Below, one piece after another: positions 1 through 5,390 of a stretch of 7,822 bases of DNA. Below the pieces are notes generated by a model that saw only the letters and a list, made by a program, of their open reading frames with translations, was not told the DNA's origin and searched no databases. Position numbers and translations under genes: made by a program. Within the stretch, counting starts at the first letter, position 1. Each line of letters begins with the position of its first letter. Source of the stretch: Patescibacteria group bacterium. GTDB taxonomy: Bacteria > Patescibacteriota > Doudnabacteria > UBA920. Where the stretch lies: the NCBI GenBank assembly GCA_023487095.1, contig JAMDEL010000005.1, positions 1-7,822 on the forward strand, read 5' to 3'.

Positions 1-134
1 TGCTAGGAGAATTTGCGTTAACCCGCAAGTTTACCCGCCACGGCGGTAAGATGGCCAAAGAACAGGAAGCAGCCAAAGCCGAAGCCGAGAAGGCCAAGCT
101 CCAGGCGGCCAAGACCGAACCAGCCAAGAAATAA
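1..134 (+). CDS. rpsS: 30S ribosomal protein S19, 3' end only (partial)
   Basis: S19 sits in the 30S head, pairs with S13 and contacts the A-site region. Only the last 43 codons and the stop are present; the frame begins at base 3 and the gene starts before the window. The visible start, LGEFALTRKFTRHGGK, is the conserved S19 C-terminal block that normally reads LGEFAxTRxFxGHGGK. After it comes an unusual Ala/Lys/Glu-rich tail of about 27 residues (MAKEQEAAKAEAEKAK and onward), probably helical and charged; many bacterial S19 proteins end soon after the HGGK block. Its place directly before rplV is the standard S10-operon order. The stop is TAA. Identity is sure; the N-terminal part cannot be judged. 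Confidence 0.93.
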   Translation, partial: LGEFALTRKFTRHGGKMAKEQEAAKAEAEKAKLQAAKTEPAKK

Positions 135-174
135 TTTAACCTTTCCCAATTAAGTTAAGAAAAGAATTTGATTT

Positions 175-747
175 ATGTCAGAAGCCAAGGCAAAACAGAA
201 TAACCAGCTCGTCGTGGCCAGCGCCCGGCACCTGAGGATTGCACCGAGAAAAATGCGGCTTGTAACCAATATGGTTAAGGGTATGCCGGCACTCGTTGCC
301 ATCCAGCAGCTTCAGCACACCAACAAGAAAGCCTCCCTCATGCTGATAAAGCTGATTAAGTCAGCCATTGCCAACGCGCAGAACAATTTTTCCCTGGAAC
401 CCGGACAGCTTTATATTAAGAGCCTGACTACGGATATGGGCAAAGTTATGAAGCGGTATATGCCGCGCGCCCGGGGCAGCGCTTTTACCATCAAGCGCAA
501 GATGTGCCACGTCAATGTTGTTTTGGAAAACCGGTCCGGCGCCAAGGCAGTCAAATCCAAATTCCAGCTGTTCAAGAAGAGCCAAGACAGCAAAGTTACC
601 CCGTCCATTGACCAGGAGATGGCGACTACCACCAAACCGGTAAAGACTGAAGGCAAGAGGAGCCAGGTAGGCAAGACGGAAGAACAGGTGAAGCAGAGCA
701 AGGTTCAGCAGAAGCGCAGGCTGTTCAACCGCAAGTCCGGAGTATAA
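175..747 (+). CDS. rplV: 50S ribosomal protein L22 with long basic C-terminal tail
   Basis: L22 binds 23S rRNA early in assembly, and its beta-hairpin lines the nascent-peptide exit tunnel beside L4. The core is plain: residues 18-30 RHLRIAPRKMRLV, then the hairpin and final strand at about 93-118, containing MPRARGSAFTIKRKMCHVNVVL. The usual length is about 110-120 residues. This protein has 190, the extra 70 or so being a Lys/Gln/Ser/Thr-rich low-complexity tail ending in RRLFNRKSGV. The tail is in frame with no sign of frameshift, so I read it as real. The start gives a short N-terminal arm before the core. Only a weak purine run (AAGAAAAG) precedes it, without GGAGG. It lies 40 bases after rpsS and 45 before rpsC. 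Identity is sure; the role of the tail is unknown. Confidence 0.97.
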   Translation: MSEAKAKQNNQLVVASARHLRIAPRKMRLVTNMVKGMPALVAIQQLQHTNKKASLMLIKLIKSAIANAQNNFSLEPGQLYIKSLTTDMGKVMKRYMPRARGSAFTIKRKMCHVNVVLENRSGAKAVKSKFQLFKKSQDSKVTPSIDQEMATTTKPVKTEGKRSQVGKTEEQVKQSKVQQKRRLFNRKSGV

Positions 748-754
748 TTATTTT

Positions 755-782
755 TTTAGATTTTAGCATTTAGATTTTAGCA
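755..782 (+). repeat. Perfect 14-bp tandem repeat, two copies, in the rplV-rpsC spacer
   Basis: TTTAGATTTTAGCA occurs twice head to tail (755-768 and 769-782), filling most of the spacer and ending 10 bases before the rpsC start codon. The copies are identical. A recent slippage duplication of an AT-rich unit explains it most simply. I see no dyad symmetry that would suggest an operator, and no Shine-Dalgarno sequence in it. Confidence 0.9.
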
Positions 783-792
783 CTCACTAAAT

Positions 793-1482
793 ATGGGCCA
801 TAAGATTAACCCTACATCCTTAAGACTTAAGATTACTGATACTTGGAAATCCAGGTGGTTTTCCAAGAGTCATTACGCCAAGCAGTTGGAAGAGGATGTC
901 AAAATCCGCGAATACCTGGAGAAGCACTTGAAGACCGCGGGTTTGGTCCGCATAGACATTGAACGCTTTAACGACGGCACCATTATTGTAATCATCAAAA
1001 CCACTAAGCCCGGTTTAATTATCGGCAAGGGTGGCGCCGGGATTGAAGAGCTTAAGAAGAAGATCAAGCAGAAGCTGGTCCTAAAGCAGGATTTGAAGGT
1101 GAACATTGAAGAAGTCAGGGATATTAGCCTCCAGGCCCAAGTGGTGGCCAACACCATCGCCGAACAGATTGAAAAGCGCGTGGCTTTCAGGAAGCTCATG
1201 AAGCAGTCTTTGGAACAGGTCATGAACGCCGGGGCCAAAGGGGTTAAGGTGGCCATTGGCGGCAGGCTTAACGGCGCTGAAATCGCCCGCACCGAACATT
1301 TGTCAGTCGGCAAGATTCCGCTTCACACTTTGCGCGCCGACATAGATTTTGCCCGCTCCACGGCTTTTACGACTTACGGCACAGTGGGTATTAAAGTCTG
1401 GATTTACAAAGGCGATATTTTTGAAAACAGGCCCGCAGCCGCACAGGCAGCCAGGCCGGCCATGAGAGCCAGAGCCAATTAA
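793..1482 (+). CDS. rpsC: 30S ribosomal protein S3
   Basis: S3 lies at the mRNA entry side of the 30S head, where with S4 and S5 it helps unwind incoming mRNA. The N terminus MGHKINPTSLRL matches the family's MGxKxxPxxxRL opening. A type-2 KH domain spans about residues 40-110, with the GxxG loop GKGG at 78-81. The C-terminal domain contains GAKGVKVAIGGRLNGAEIART (about 147-167) and the hallmark PLHTLRADIDFA (176-187). At 229 residues the length is normal. The last 17 residues are an Ala/Arg-rich tail. The stop is doubled: TAA is followed in frame by TAG. No Shine-Dalgarno sequence precedes the ATG, but the match begins exactly there, so the start is firm. Confidence 0.98.
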   Translation: MGHKINPTSLRLKITDTWKSRWFSKSHYAKQLEEDVKIREYLEKHLKTAGLVRIDIERFNDGTIIVIIKTTKPGLIIGKGGAGIEELKKKIKQKLVLKQDLKVNIEEVRDISLQAQVVANTIAEQIEKRVAFRKLMKQSLEQVMNAGAKGVKVAIGGRLNGAEIARTEHLSVGKIPLHTLRADIDFARSTAFTTYGTVGIKVWIYKGDIFENRPAAAQAARPAMRARAN

Positions 1483-1506
1483 TAGATATAACCATTCCTT
1501 AAATTT

Positions 1507-1923
1507 ATGTTACTTCCTAAAAAGTTAAAGCACAGAAAACACCACCGCGGCCACACCTACGGCAAAGCCACGGCCGGCCAGGAAATTGCCTTCGGCACTT
1601 TCGCGCTAAAGGCCATGGAGAGTTCTTGGGTAACTGCCCGGCAGATTGAAGCCGCCAGGCGCGCCATGACCCGCTATGTGCAAAGAGGCGGCAAAATCTG
1701 GATTCGGCTCTTTCCGGACAAGCCGGTAACCGTACACGGCAACGAGTCACCCATGGGCGGCGGCAAGGGAGCGGTTGACCACTTTGTCTGCGTGGTCAAA
1801 CGGGGCAGGATTTTGTTTGAAATGGATGGCGTGACCGAAGCACAGGCCAAGGAAGCCATGAGGCTTGCCAGCTACAAACTGCCGGTCAAGAGCAAGTTTA
1901 TAGTTAAGGAAGGCCAGAGCTAA
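1507..1923 (+). CDS. rplP: 50S ribosomal protein L16
   Basis: L16 joins the 50S late and helps shape the A-tRNA site near the peptidyl-transferase centre. The protein is colinear with the family from MLLPKKLKHRKHHRG through TARQIEAARRAMTRY (43-57), GGKIWIRLFPDKPVT (61-75), and MGGGKGAVDHFVCVVKRGRILFEM to KLPVKSKF near the end. At 138 residues it has the expected length. One residue stands out: Pro82 lies where E. coli L16 has Arg81, in the segment ESPMGGGKG against AVRMGKGKG. E. coli Arg81 is the residue hydroxylated by the oxygenase RoxA (YcfD). The upstream spacer is AT-rich without a Shine-Dalgarno sequence. The order S3-L16-L29 is standard. Confidence 0.98.
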   Translation: MLLPKKLKHRKHHRGHTYGKATAGQEIAFGTFALKAMESSWVTARQIEAARRAMTRYVQRGGKIWIRLFPDKPVTVHGNESPMGGGKGAVDHFVCVVKRGRILFEMDGVTEAQAKEAMRLASYKLPVKSKFIVKEGQS

Positions 1924-1946
1924 TTACTTAAAGAAAAAGTTTGCAT

Positions 1947-2132
1947 ATGAAGTATAAGGAATTAAAAAATATGTCCGTGGGCGAAGCCAGAAAGACGCTC
2001 CAAGAGCTGAACGAGAAGCTGCACAATACGGCAGTCAAGCACCGCTTGAACCAGCTGAAGAATACCCACGAGCTCAAGCAGCTTAAGAAAGACATTGCCC
2101 GCATCATGACTTTTTTGCACTTAACCAAGTAG
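1947..2132 (+). CDS. rpmC: 50S ribosomal protein L29
   Basis: L29 is a small helical-hairpin protein at the rim of the exit tunnel, next to L23, where trigger factor and SRP dock. The 61-residue product has the expected form: an MKYKELKNMSVGEARKTL opening, a charged first helix, then KNTHELKQLKKDIARIMTFL, matching the family's NPxxxxxxRxxIARxxTxL. I chose the ATG giving MKYKEL. A TTG six bases upstream in frame would add only Met-His and is less likely. The purine stretch AAAGAAAAAG before it could weakly act as a ribosome-binding site. The gene ends in TAG. Confidence 0.95.
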   Translation: MKYKELKNMSVGEARKTLQELNEKLHNTAVKHRLNQLKNTHELKQLKKDIARIMTFLHLTK

Positions 2133-2165
2133 GCAGCATATATTTATCCAATAAATCGTTTTAAG

Positions 2166-2414
2166 ATGACCACTCAAACTACAAAAAAACAGCACATTAT
2201 CGGAATGGTTGTGTCCGACAAAATGGACAAGACCGTTGTGGTTAAGGTTGACCAGAAAAAACGCCACCCCAAGTACAAGAAAACTTACACCGTGTCCAAG
2301 AAGTTCAAGGCCCACGATGAGAAGAATGAGTACAAAAAAGGGGACCGGGTCGTGATTGAGTCCGTCCGTCCGATTAGCAAAGAGAAAAAGTTCAAGGTCA
2401 TCTCCAAAGCATAA
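2166..2414 (+). CDS. rpsQ: 30S ribosomal protein S17
   Basis: S17 is an OB-fold primary binding protein of the 30S body that nucleates 16S rRNA 5'-domain folding. The conserved pieces appear in order: IIGMVVSDKMDKTVVVKV (11-28), HPKYKKTYTVSKKFKAHDEKNEYKKGDRVVI (34-64), then VRPISKEKKFKV (67-78). The length of 82 residues is typical. It is the last gene of the classic S10 operon, but only 27 bases separate it from rplN and no hairpin terminator is visible, so transcription probably continues into the spc genes. The start lacks a Shine-Dalgarno sequence; the upstream 33 bases are mainly A and T. Confidence 0.97.
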   Translation: MTTQTTKKQHIIGMVVSDKMDKTVVVKVDQKKRHPKYKKTYTVSKKFKAHDEKNEYKKGDRVVIESVRPISKEKKFKVISKA

Positions 2415-2441
2415 TTTATAAAGTTTTAAACCGCATATTGT

Positions 2442-2834
2442 ATGTTACAAGTCAGGTCTTACATTAAAATAGCAGACAACACCGGCGCCAAAGTCGTCAA
2501 CGTTTTCTCGGTCAACGGCAAGAACAGCAACCGTTTTGCGCGCATCGGCGACATTGTGGCCGGCAGCGTGCGCCAGGCGGCCCCGAATTCCTCGGTCAAA
2601 AAAGGCGACAAGGTTTACGCCGTGATTGTGCGCTTGCGCAAGGAAATCCGCCGCAAGGACGGTTCTTATATCCGTTTTGACGAGAACGCCGGCGTGCTGG
2701 TGGCCAAAGAAAACGGCGAACCGAAAGGGACCCGTATTTTCGGCCCCATCCCCCGGGAAATCCGCGAAAAGGCTTTGGGCAAATTTGAAGACGGTTTTAA
2801 GAAAATTGTTTCTTTGGCCCCAGAAGTCCTCTAA
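2442..2834 (+). CDS. rplN: 50S ribosomal protein L14 with a C-terminal insertion
   Basis: L14 sits on the 50S interface, forms bridge B8 with 16S rRNA helix 14 and contacts L19; it is also the docking protein for the silencing factor RsfS. Family signatures are intact: IKIADNTGAK (8-17), VKKGDKVYAVIVR (52-64), RRKDGSYIRFDENAGVLV (70-87), GTRIFGPIPREIR (96-108) and the terminal KIVSLAPEVL. The protein has 130 residues against 122-123 usually. Alignment by eye to E. coli L14 places the surplus of seven at about 109-117, between REIR and the terminal strand (EKALGKFEDGFK where E. coli has SEKFM). The rest is colinear and the reading frame continues into the conserved end, so this is not an artefact of a frameshift. 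Neighbours L24 and L5 follow in spc order. Confidence 0.98.
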   Translation: MLQVRSYIKIADNTGAKVVNVFSVNGKNSNRFARIGDIVAGSVRQAAPNSSVKKGDKVYAVIVRLRKEIRRKDGSYIRFDENAGVLVAKENGEPKGTRIFGPIPREIREKALGKFEDGFKKIVSLAPEVL

Positions 2835-2858
2835 TCAAGTTTATTTAATCAACAAGCT

Positions 2859-3182
2859 ATGGCTATTATGAAGATGAAAATTAAAAAAGGCGACACCGTG
2901 AAAGTGATTTCCGGCAAGTACAAAGGCAAGAGCGGTAAGGTTATCCGCGTGATTCCAGCTACGGCCAAGATTGTCGTGGAAAGCGTGAATGTCCATACCC
3001 GTTTTGAAAAAGCCAAGCAAGCTGGACAGCCCGGCAAGAAGGTGGAATTTCCCGCTCCTTTTCCGGTTTCCAAAGTCATGCTGATTGATTCTACAAGTGG
3101 CCAGCCTACCCGCATTGGTTATACTTATCTGGAAAATGGCAGCAAGCAGCGCATTGCCAAAGGCAGTGGCAAGGCAGTTTAA
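2859..3182 (+). CDS. rplX: 50S ribosomal protein L24
   Basis: L24 starts assembly of the 50S by binding the 5' end of 23S rRNA and ends up near the exit tunnel. A KOW motif covers about residues 9-33 (KKGDTVKVISGKYKGKSGKVIRVIP), followed by VESVNVHTRFEKAKQ, a bacterial L24 hallmark, and a C-terminal SH3-like half with FPVSKVMLIDS and PTRIGY. At 107 residues the length is normal. The start is uncertain by a few codons: ATGs at 2859, 2868 and 2874 are all in frame (MAIMKMKIKKGD), and none has a Shine-Dalgarno sequence. The family usually begins just before KIKKGD, so the third or second ATG may be the true start. The longest form is listed. Confidence 0.95.
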   Translation: MAIMKMKIKKGDTVKVISGKYKGKSGKVIRVIPATAKIVVESVNVHTRFEKAKQAGQPGKKVEFPAPFPVSKVMLIDSTSGQPTRIGYTYLENGSKQRIAKGSGKAV

Positions 3183-3200
3183 TCCAAACAAGCAAATTTT

Positions 3201-3740
3201 ATGGAAAGATTACAGGAACAATACAATAAGCAAATCGTCCCGGCCCTTAAAGCCAAGTTCGGCTTTAAAAATATAATGCAGGTGCCTCATATTCAGAAGA
3301 TTGTCATCAACGTCGGCGTGGGCAAGATTTTGAAGGATGCCAAAACGATTGATGCCATTGCCGAAGATTTGGCCAAGATTACCGGCCAGGCTGCGGTTAA
3401 AACCAAGGCCAGGAAATCTATTGCTGGGTTTAAAGTCAGAGAGAACCAAGTGGTGGGTTTGATGTGCACCTTAAGAGGCGACCGCATGTACAGCTTTTTG
3501 GACAAACTTATCAGTGTAGCTCTGCCCCGTGTGCGCGATTTCCAGGGCGTTTCCCCGAAAGGTTTTGACGGCCGCGGCAATTACCACTTAGGCCTTAAGG
3601 AGCATTTGGTTTTTCCCGAAATTTCCGCTTCCGGCCTGGAACACATTTTTGGCATGGAAGTTTCCATTGTCACCAATGCCGGCAAGGACGAAACGGCTCT
3701 GGAGCTTTTAAAACAGATGAAGTTTCCGTTTAAATTTTAA
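3201..3740 (+). CDS. rplE: 50S ribosomal protein L5
   Basis: L5 binds 5S rRNA in the central protuberance and touches P-site tRNA and the 30S head through bridge B1b. The chain is colinear with bacterial L5: MERLQEQYNKQIVPALKAKFGFKNIMQVPHIQKIVINVGVG (1-41), ITGQAAVKTKARKSIAGFKVREN (60-82), LRGDRMYSFLDKLISVALPRVRDFQGV (91-117), then GFDGRGNYHLGLKEHLVFPEI (121-141) and a short FPFKF end. The 179-residue length is typical. In E. coli, S8 represses the spc operon by binding mRNA at the rplE start. The 18-base spacer here (mostly A and T, with no hairpin) shows no such site. Confidence 0.98.
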   Translation: MERLQEQYNKQIVPALKAKFGFKNIMQVPHIQKIVINVGVGKILKDAKTIDAIAEDLAKITGQAAVKTKARKSIAGFKVRENQVVGLMCTLRGDRMYSFLDKLISVALPRVRDFQGVSPKGFDGRGNYHLGLKEHLVFPEISASGLEHIFGMEVSIVTNAGKDETALELLKQMKFPFKF

Positions 3741-3772
3741 ATTATTCTTATTCAACCGACAGGCAACTAGTT

Positions 3773-3967
3773 ATGGCTACTCAAGCACAAATCGCAAGGT
3801 CTAAGCGGAGCCGCAAAGCTCCAAAATTCTCAACCCGGGTCATCAGGCGCTGCTGGAAATGCGGCCGCAAGGCGGCTTATATGCGGGATTTTGAGCTCTG
3901 CAGAATCTGCTTCAGGGAACTGGCCAGCAAAGGCGAAATCCCCGGAGTAGTGAAGGCTTCCTGGTAA
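3773..3967 (+). CDS. rpsN: 30S ribosomal protein S14, zinc-binding type
   Basis: S14 is a small protein of the 30S head that interacts with S3 and S10. This is the short zinc form: 64 residues with two CxxC pairs, Cys27-Cys30 (CWKC) and Cys43-Cys46 (CRIC), spaced as in the type-Z family, and the typical end FRELASKGEIPGVVKASW. The N terminus (MATQAQIARSKRSRKAPKF) is a little longer than the common 61-residue version. All four zinc ligands are present, so it should bind one zinc ion. It is between L5 and S8 as usual. A weak AGG (in ACAGGCAAC) lies upstream of the ATG, not a convincing Shine-Dalgarno sequence. Confidence 0.97.
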   Translation: MATQAQIARSKRSRKAPKFSTRVIRRCWKCGRKAAYMRDFELCRICFRELASKGEIPGVVKASW

Positions 3968-4000
3968 AGTTTAAATAGAGTTTTTAATTTTAATTAAGAT

Positions 4001-4393
4001 ATGTACACCGATCCAATTTCCGACATGCTAACCAGAATACGCAACGCCAGCCTTGCCCGCAAGGCCGAGGTAGCTTTGCCGTACTCCAAATTCAAGCACA
4101 ACCTCGCCGACTTGCTTTCCAAAGAAGGCTTTTTGGCCGGAGTAAAGACGGAAGGAACCCAGCCGAAAACGCTGCTGATCCAGATGAAGTACTCTGAAAT
4201 GGGCGAGGCGGTAATCAGCGGCATCAAGCGGGTTAGCAAGCCGGGACAGAGGATTTATCTGGCTGCTGACAAGCTGCCCCGCACTAACAGCGGATTCGGG
4301 CTGACCGTCATTTCCACTTCCAGGGGGCTCTTAACCGACAAAGAAGCCCGTAAGGCCCGCGTGGGCGGGGAAGTTGTCTGCCAGGTTTGGTAG
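4001..4393 (+). CDS. rpsH: 30S ribosomal protein S8
   Basis: S8 binds the central domain of 16S rRNA (helix 21) and organises the platform; in E. coli it also represses the spc operon. The sequence opens MYTDPISDMLTRIRNA as in the family, has PYSKFKHNLADLLSKEGFL at 27-45, then the C-terminal RNA-binding half: RVSKPGQRIYL (77-87), LPRTNSGFGLTVISTSRGLLTDKEARKARVGGEVVCQVW (92-130). At 130 residues it is full length. The upstream 33-base spacer is nearly pure A and T and has no Shine-Dalgarno sequence. I cannot identify an S8-binding mRNA site by eye, so autogenous control is neither shown nor excluded. The stop is TAG. Confidence 0.98.
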   Translation: MYTDPISDMLTRIRNASLARKAEVALPYSKFKHNLADLLSKEGFLAGVKTEGTQPKTLLIQMKYSEMGEAVISGIKRVSKPGQRIYLAADKLPRTNSGFGLTVISTSRGLLTDKEARKARVGGEVVCQVW

Positions 4394-4410
4394 CTTTAAT
4401 TTATTATAGA

Positions 4411-5008
4411 TTTAAGATTTAAAGATATATGTCCAGAGTAGGTAAAAAACCAGTCATTCTCCCTTCCGGAGTCAAAGCCGAACTTAAGGCCGGCAGCTTA
4501 AATGTCACCGGGCCCAAAGGCACTTTGGCGTTAGAGCTGCATCCCAAGGTTAAGCTGACCGTTGCCGCAGACAAGATTGACGTTAATATTGAGAATCCGG
4601 AAAACAAGAAAGACAAAGCTTTGTGGGGACTCTTCCGGGCTTTAATTCAGAACCTCGTAGACGGCGTGACCAAAGGCTTTGAAAAGAAGCTGGAAGTCAA
4701 CGGAGTCGGCTTTAAGGTTGCCTCCCAACCCGGCAAGCTGGTTATGTCTTTGGGCTTTTCCCATCCCGTGGAAGTCGCGGTACCTAAGGATTTGGCGGTT
4801 ACCGTAGACAAGAATGTTATTACCATTGCCGGAGCCGACAAACAAAAAGTCGGCCAGTTCGCCGCGGAAGTCAGGGAGCTCAAAAAACCCGAGCCGTATA
4901 AAGGCAAGGGCATAAAGTATATAGATGAAACCATTGTCAGGAAAGCCGGTAAAGTAGTTAAGGTCGTGGGCGGCGGGAAATAATTTAAAGATTCAAGATT
5001 TAAAGATT
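4411..5008. repeat. GATTTAAAG-type short repeats in the spacers before rplF and rplR
   Basis: The spacer before rplF has AGATTTAAGATTTAAAGAT (4409-4427). The spacer before rplR has TTTAAAGATT twice (4984-4993 and 4999-5008), separated by CAAGA. The span given runs from the first to the last copy and includes rplF, which is not part of the repeat. The copies are short and AT-rich, so shared descent is unproven. They may mark slippage-prone spacers or an A/U-rich translation-enhancing leader. Confidence 0.55.
4429..4983 (+). CDS. rplF: 50S ribosomal protein L6
   Basis: L6 binds 23S rRNA near the sarcin-ricin loop, beside the elongation-factor site. Both repeats of the two-domain fold are visible: domain 1 with SRVGKKPVILPSGV (2-15) and VTGPKGTL (26-33), domain 2 starting near 83 with GFEKKLEVNGVGFKVA (83-98), SLGFSHPVEVAVPK (107-120) and GADKQKVGQFAAEVRELKKPEPYKGKGIKY (135-164). 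At 184 residues the length is usual. The end carries a short extra KVVKVVGGGK. The spacer before it holds a GATTTAAG/GATTTAAAG near-repeat and no Shine-Dalgarno sequence. Confidence 0.98.
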   Translation: MSRVGKKPVILPSGVKAELKAGSLNVTGPKGTLALELHPKVKLTVAADKIDVNIENPENKKDKALWGLFRALIQNLVDGVTKGFEKKLEVNGVGFKVASQPGKLVMSLGFSHPVEVAVPKDLAVTVDKNVITIAGADKQKVGQFAAEVRELKKPEPYKGKGIKYIDETIVRKAGKVVKVVGGGK

Positions 5009-5010
5009 TT

Positions 5011-5367
5011 ATGAGCGACAAGAACAAGCAAAAAAGAATAAAAAGGGGAATCCGCCGCGCTCGCGTGCGCAGCCGGGTTGAAGGCGCTTTGGAGCGCCCC
5101 CGCCTGAGTGTTTTTCGCGCCAGCCAGCATATTTATGGCCAATTGATTGATGATGCTTCGGGCAAAACTTTAGTAAGCGCTTCCTCTTTGGAAATCAAGA
5201 CTAAGGCTAAGAAAAGTGATTTGGCCAAAGAGGTCGGCAAGCTGCTCGCCAAGAAAGCCACCGAAAAGGGGATTAAGGCCGTAGTTTTTGATCGCGGCGG
5301 CTATGCTTACCATGGCCGGGTGAAAGCTTTGGCCGAAGGCGCCCGTGAAGGCGGTTTGAATTTTTAA
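5011..5367 (+). CDS. rplR: 50S ribosomal protein L18
   Basis: L18 binds 5S rRNA with L5 and anchors it in the central protuberance. After a basic N-terminal arm (KQKRIKRGIRRARVRSRV, 6-23) comes the family core: ERPRLSVFRASQHIYGQLIDDASGKTLVSAS (28-58), and the strongest signature VVFDRGGYAYHGRVKALAEGAREGGLNF at the C terminus (91-118). The 118-residue length is typical. The 27-base upstream spacer is composed of TTTAAAGATT repeats. The stop codon lies just before a promoter-like sequence that precedes rpsE. Confidence 0.98.
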   Translation: MSDKNKQKRIKRGIRRARVRSRVEGALERPRLSVFRASQHIYGQLIDDASGKTLVSASSLEIKTKAKKSDLAKEVGKLLAKKATEKGIKAVVFDRGGYAYHGRVKALAEGAREGGLNF

Positions 5368-5370
5368 ATT

Positions 5371-5379
5371 TGATATAAT
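5371..5379 (+). promoter_or_regulatory. Extended -10 promoter candidate before rpsE
   Basis: TGATATAAT is an exact match to the extended -10 consensus TGnTATAAT, in the 23-base rplR-rpsE spacer. No TTGACA-like box lies at 16-18 bp upstream, which is inside rplR; extended -10 promoters can work without one. Initiation about 7 bases downstream would give an rpsE mRNA with roughly five leader bases or fewer. A chance match in AT-rich DNA is possible. Confidence 0.5.
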
Positions 5380-5390
5380 AAGCATATTTT

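Noticed and set aside
743..748. TATAAT at the rplV stop codon as a promoter for rpsC
   Set aside because: It has no upstream TG and no acceptable -35 box, and it arises from the stop codon context GTATAATT. Without other support it is probably chance.
873..1313. A 146-codon minus-strand open frame inside rpsC
   Set aside because: It is entirely opposite the S3 coding sequence, with low-complexity Ser/Leu composition and no start signal.
1941..1946. TTG at 1941 as the start of rpmC
   Set aside because: It would add only Met-His before the family-like MKYKEL start at the ATG at 1947.
2626..2871. An 81-codon plus-strand frame overlapping the end of rplN and the start of rplX
   Set aside because: It is out of frame with the intact L14, and its composition (Cys, Trp, Pro, Arg-rich) is typical of a shifted frame.
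4402..4407. TATTAT before rplF as a -10 box
   Set aside because: A one-mismatch -10 in a nearly pure A/T spacer is expected by chance, and there is no TG extension or -35 partner.
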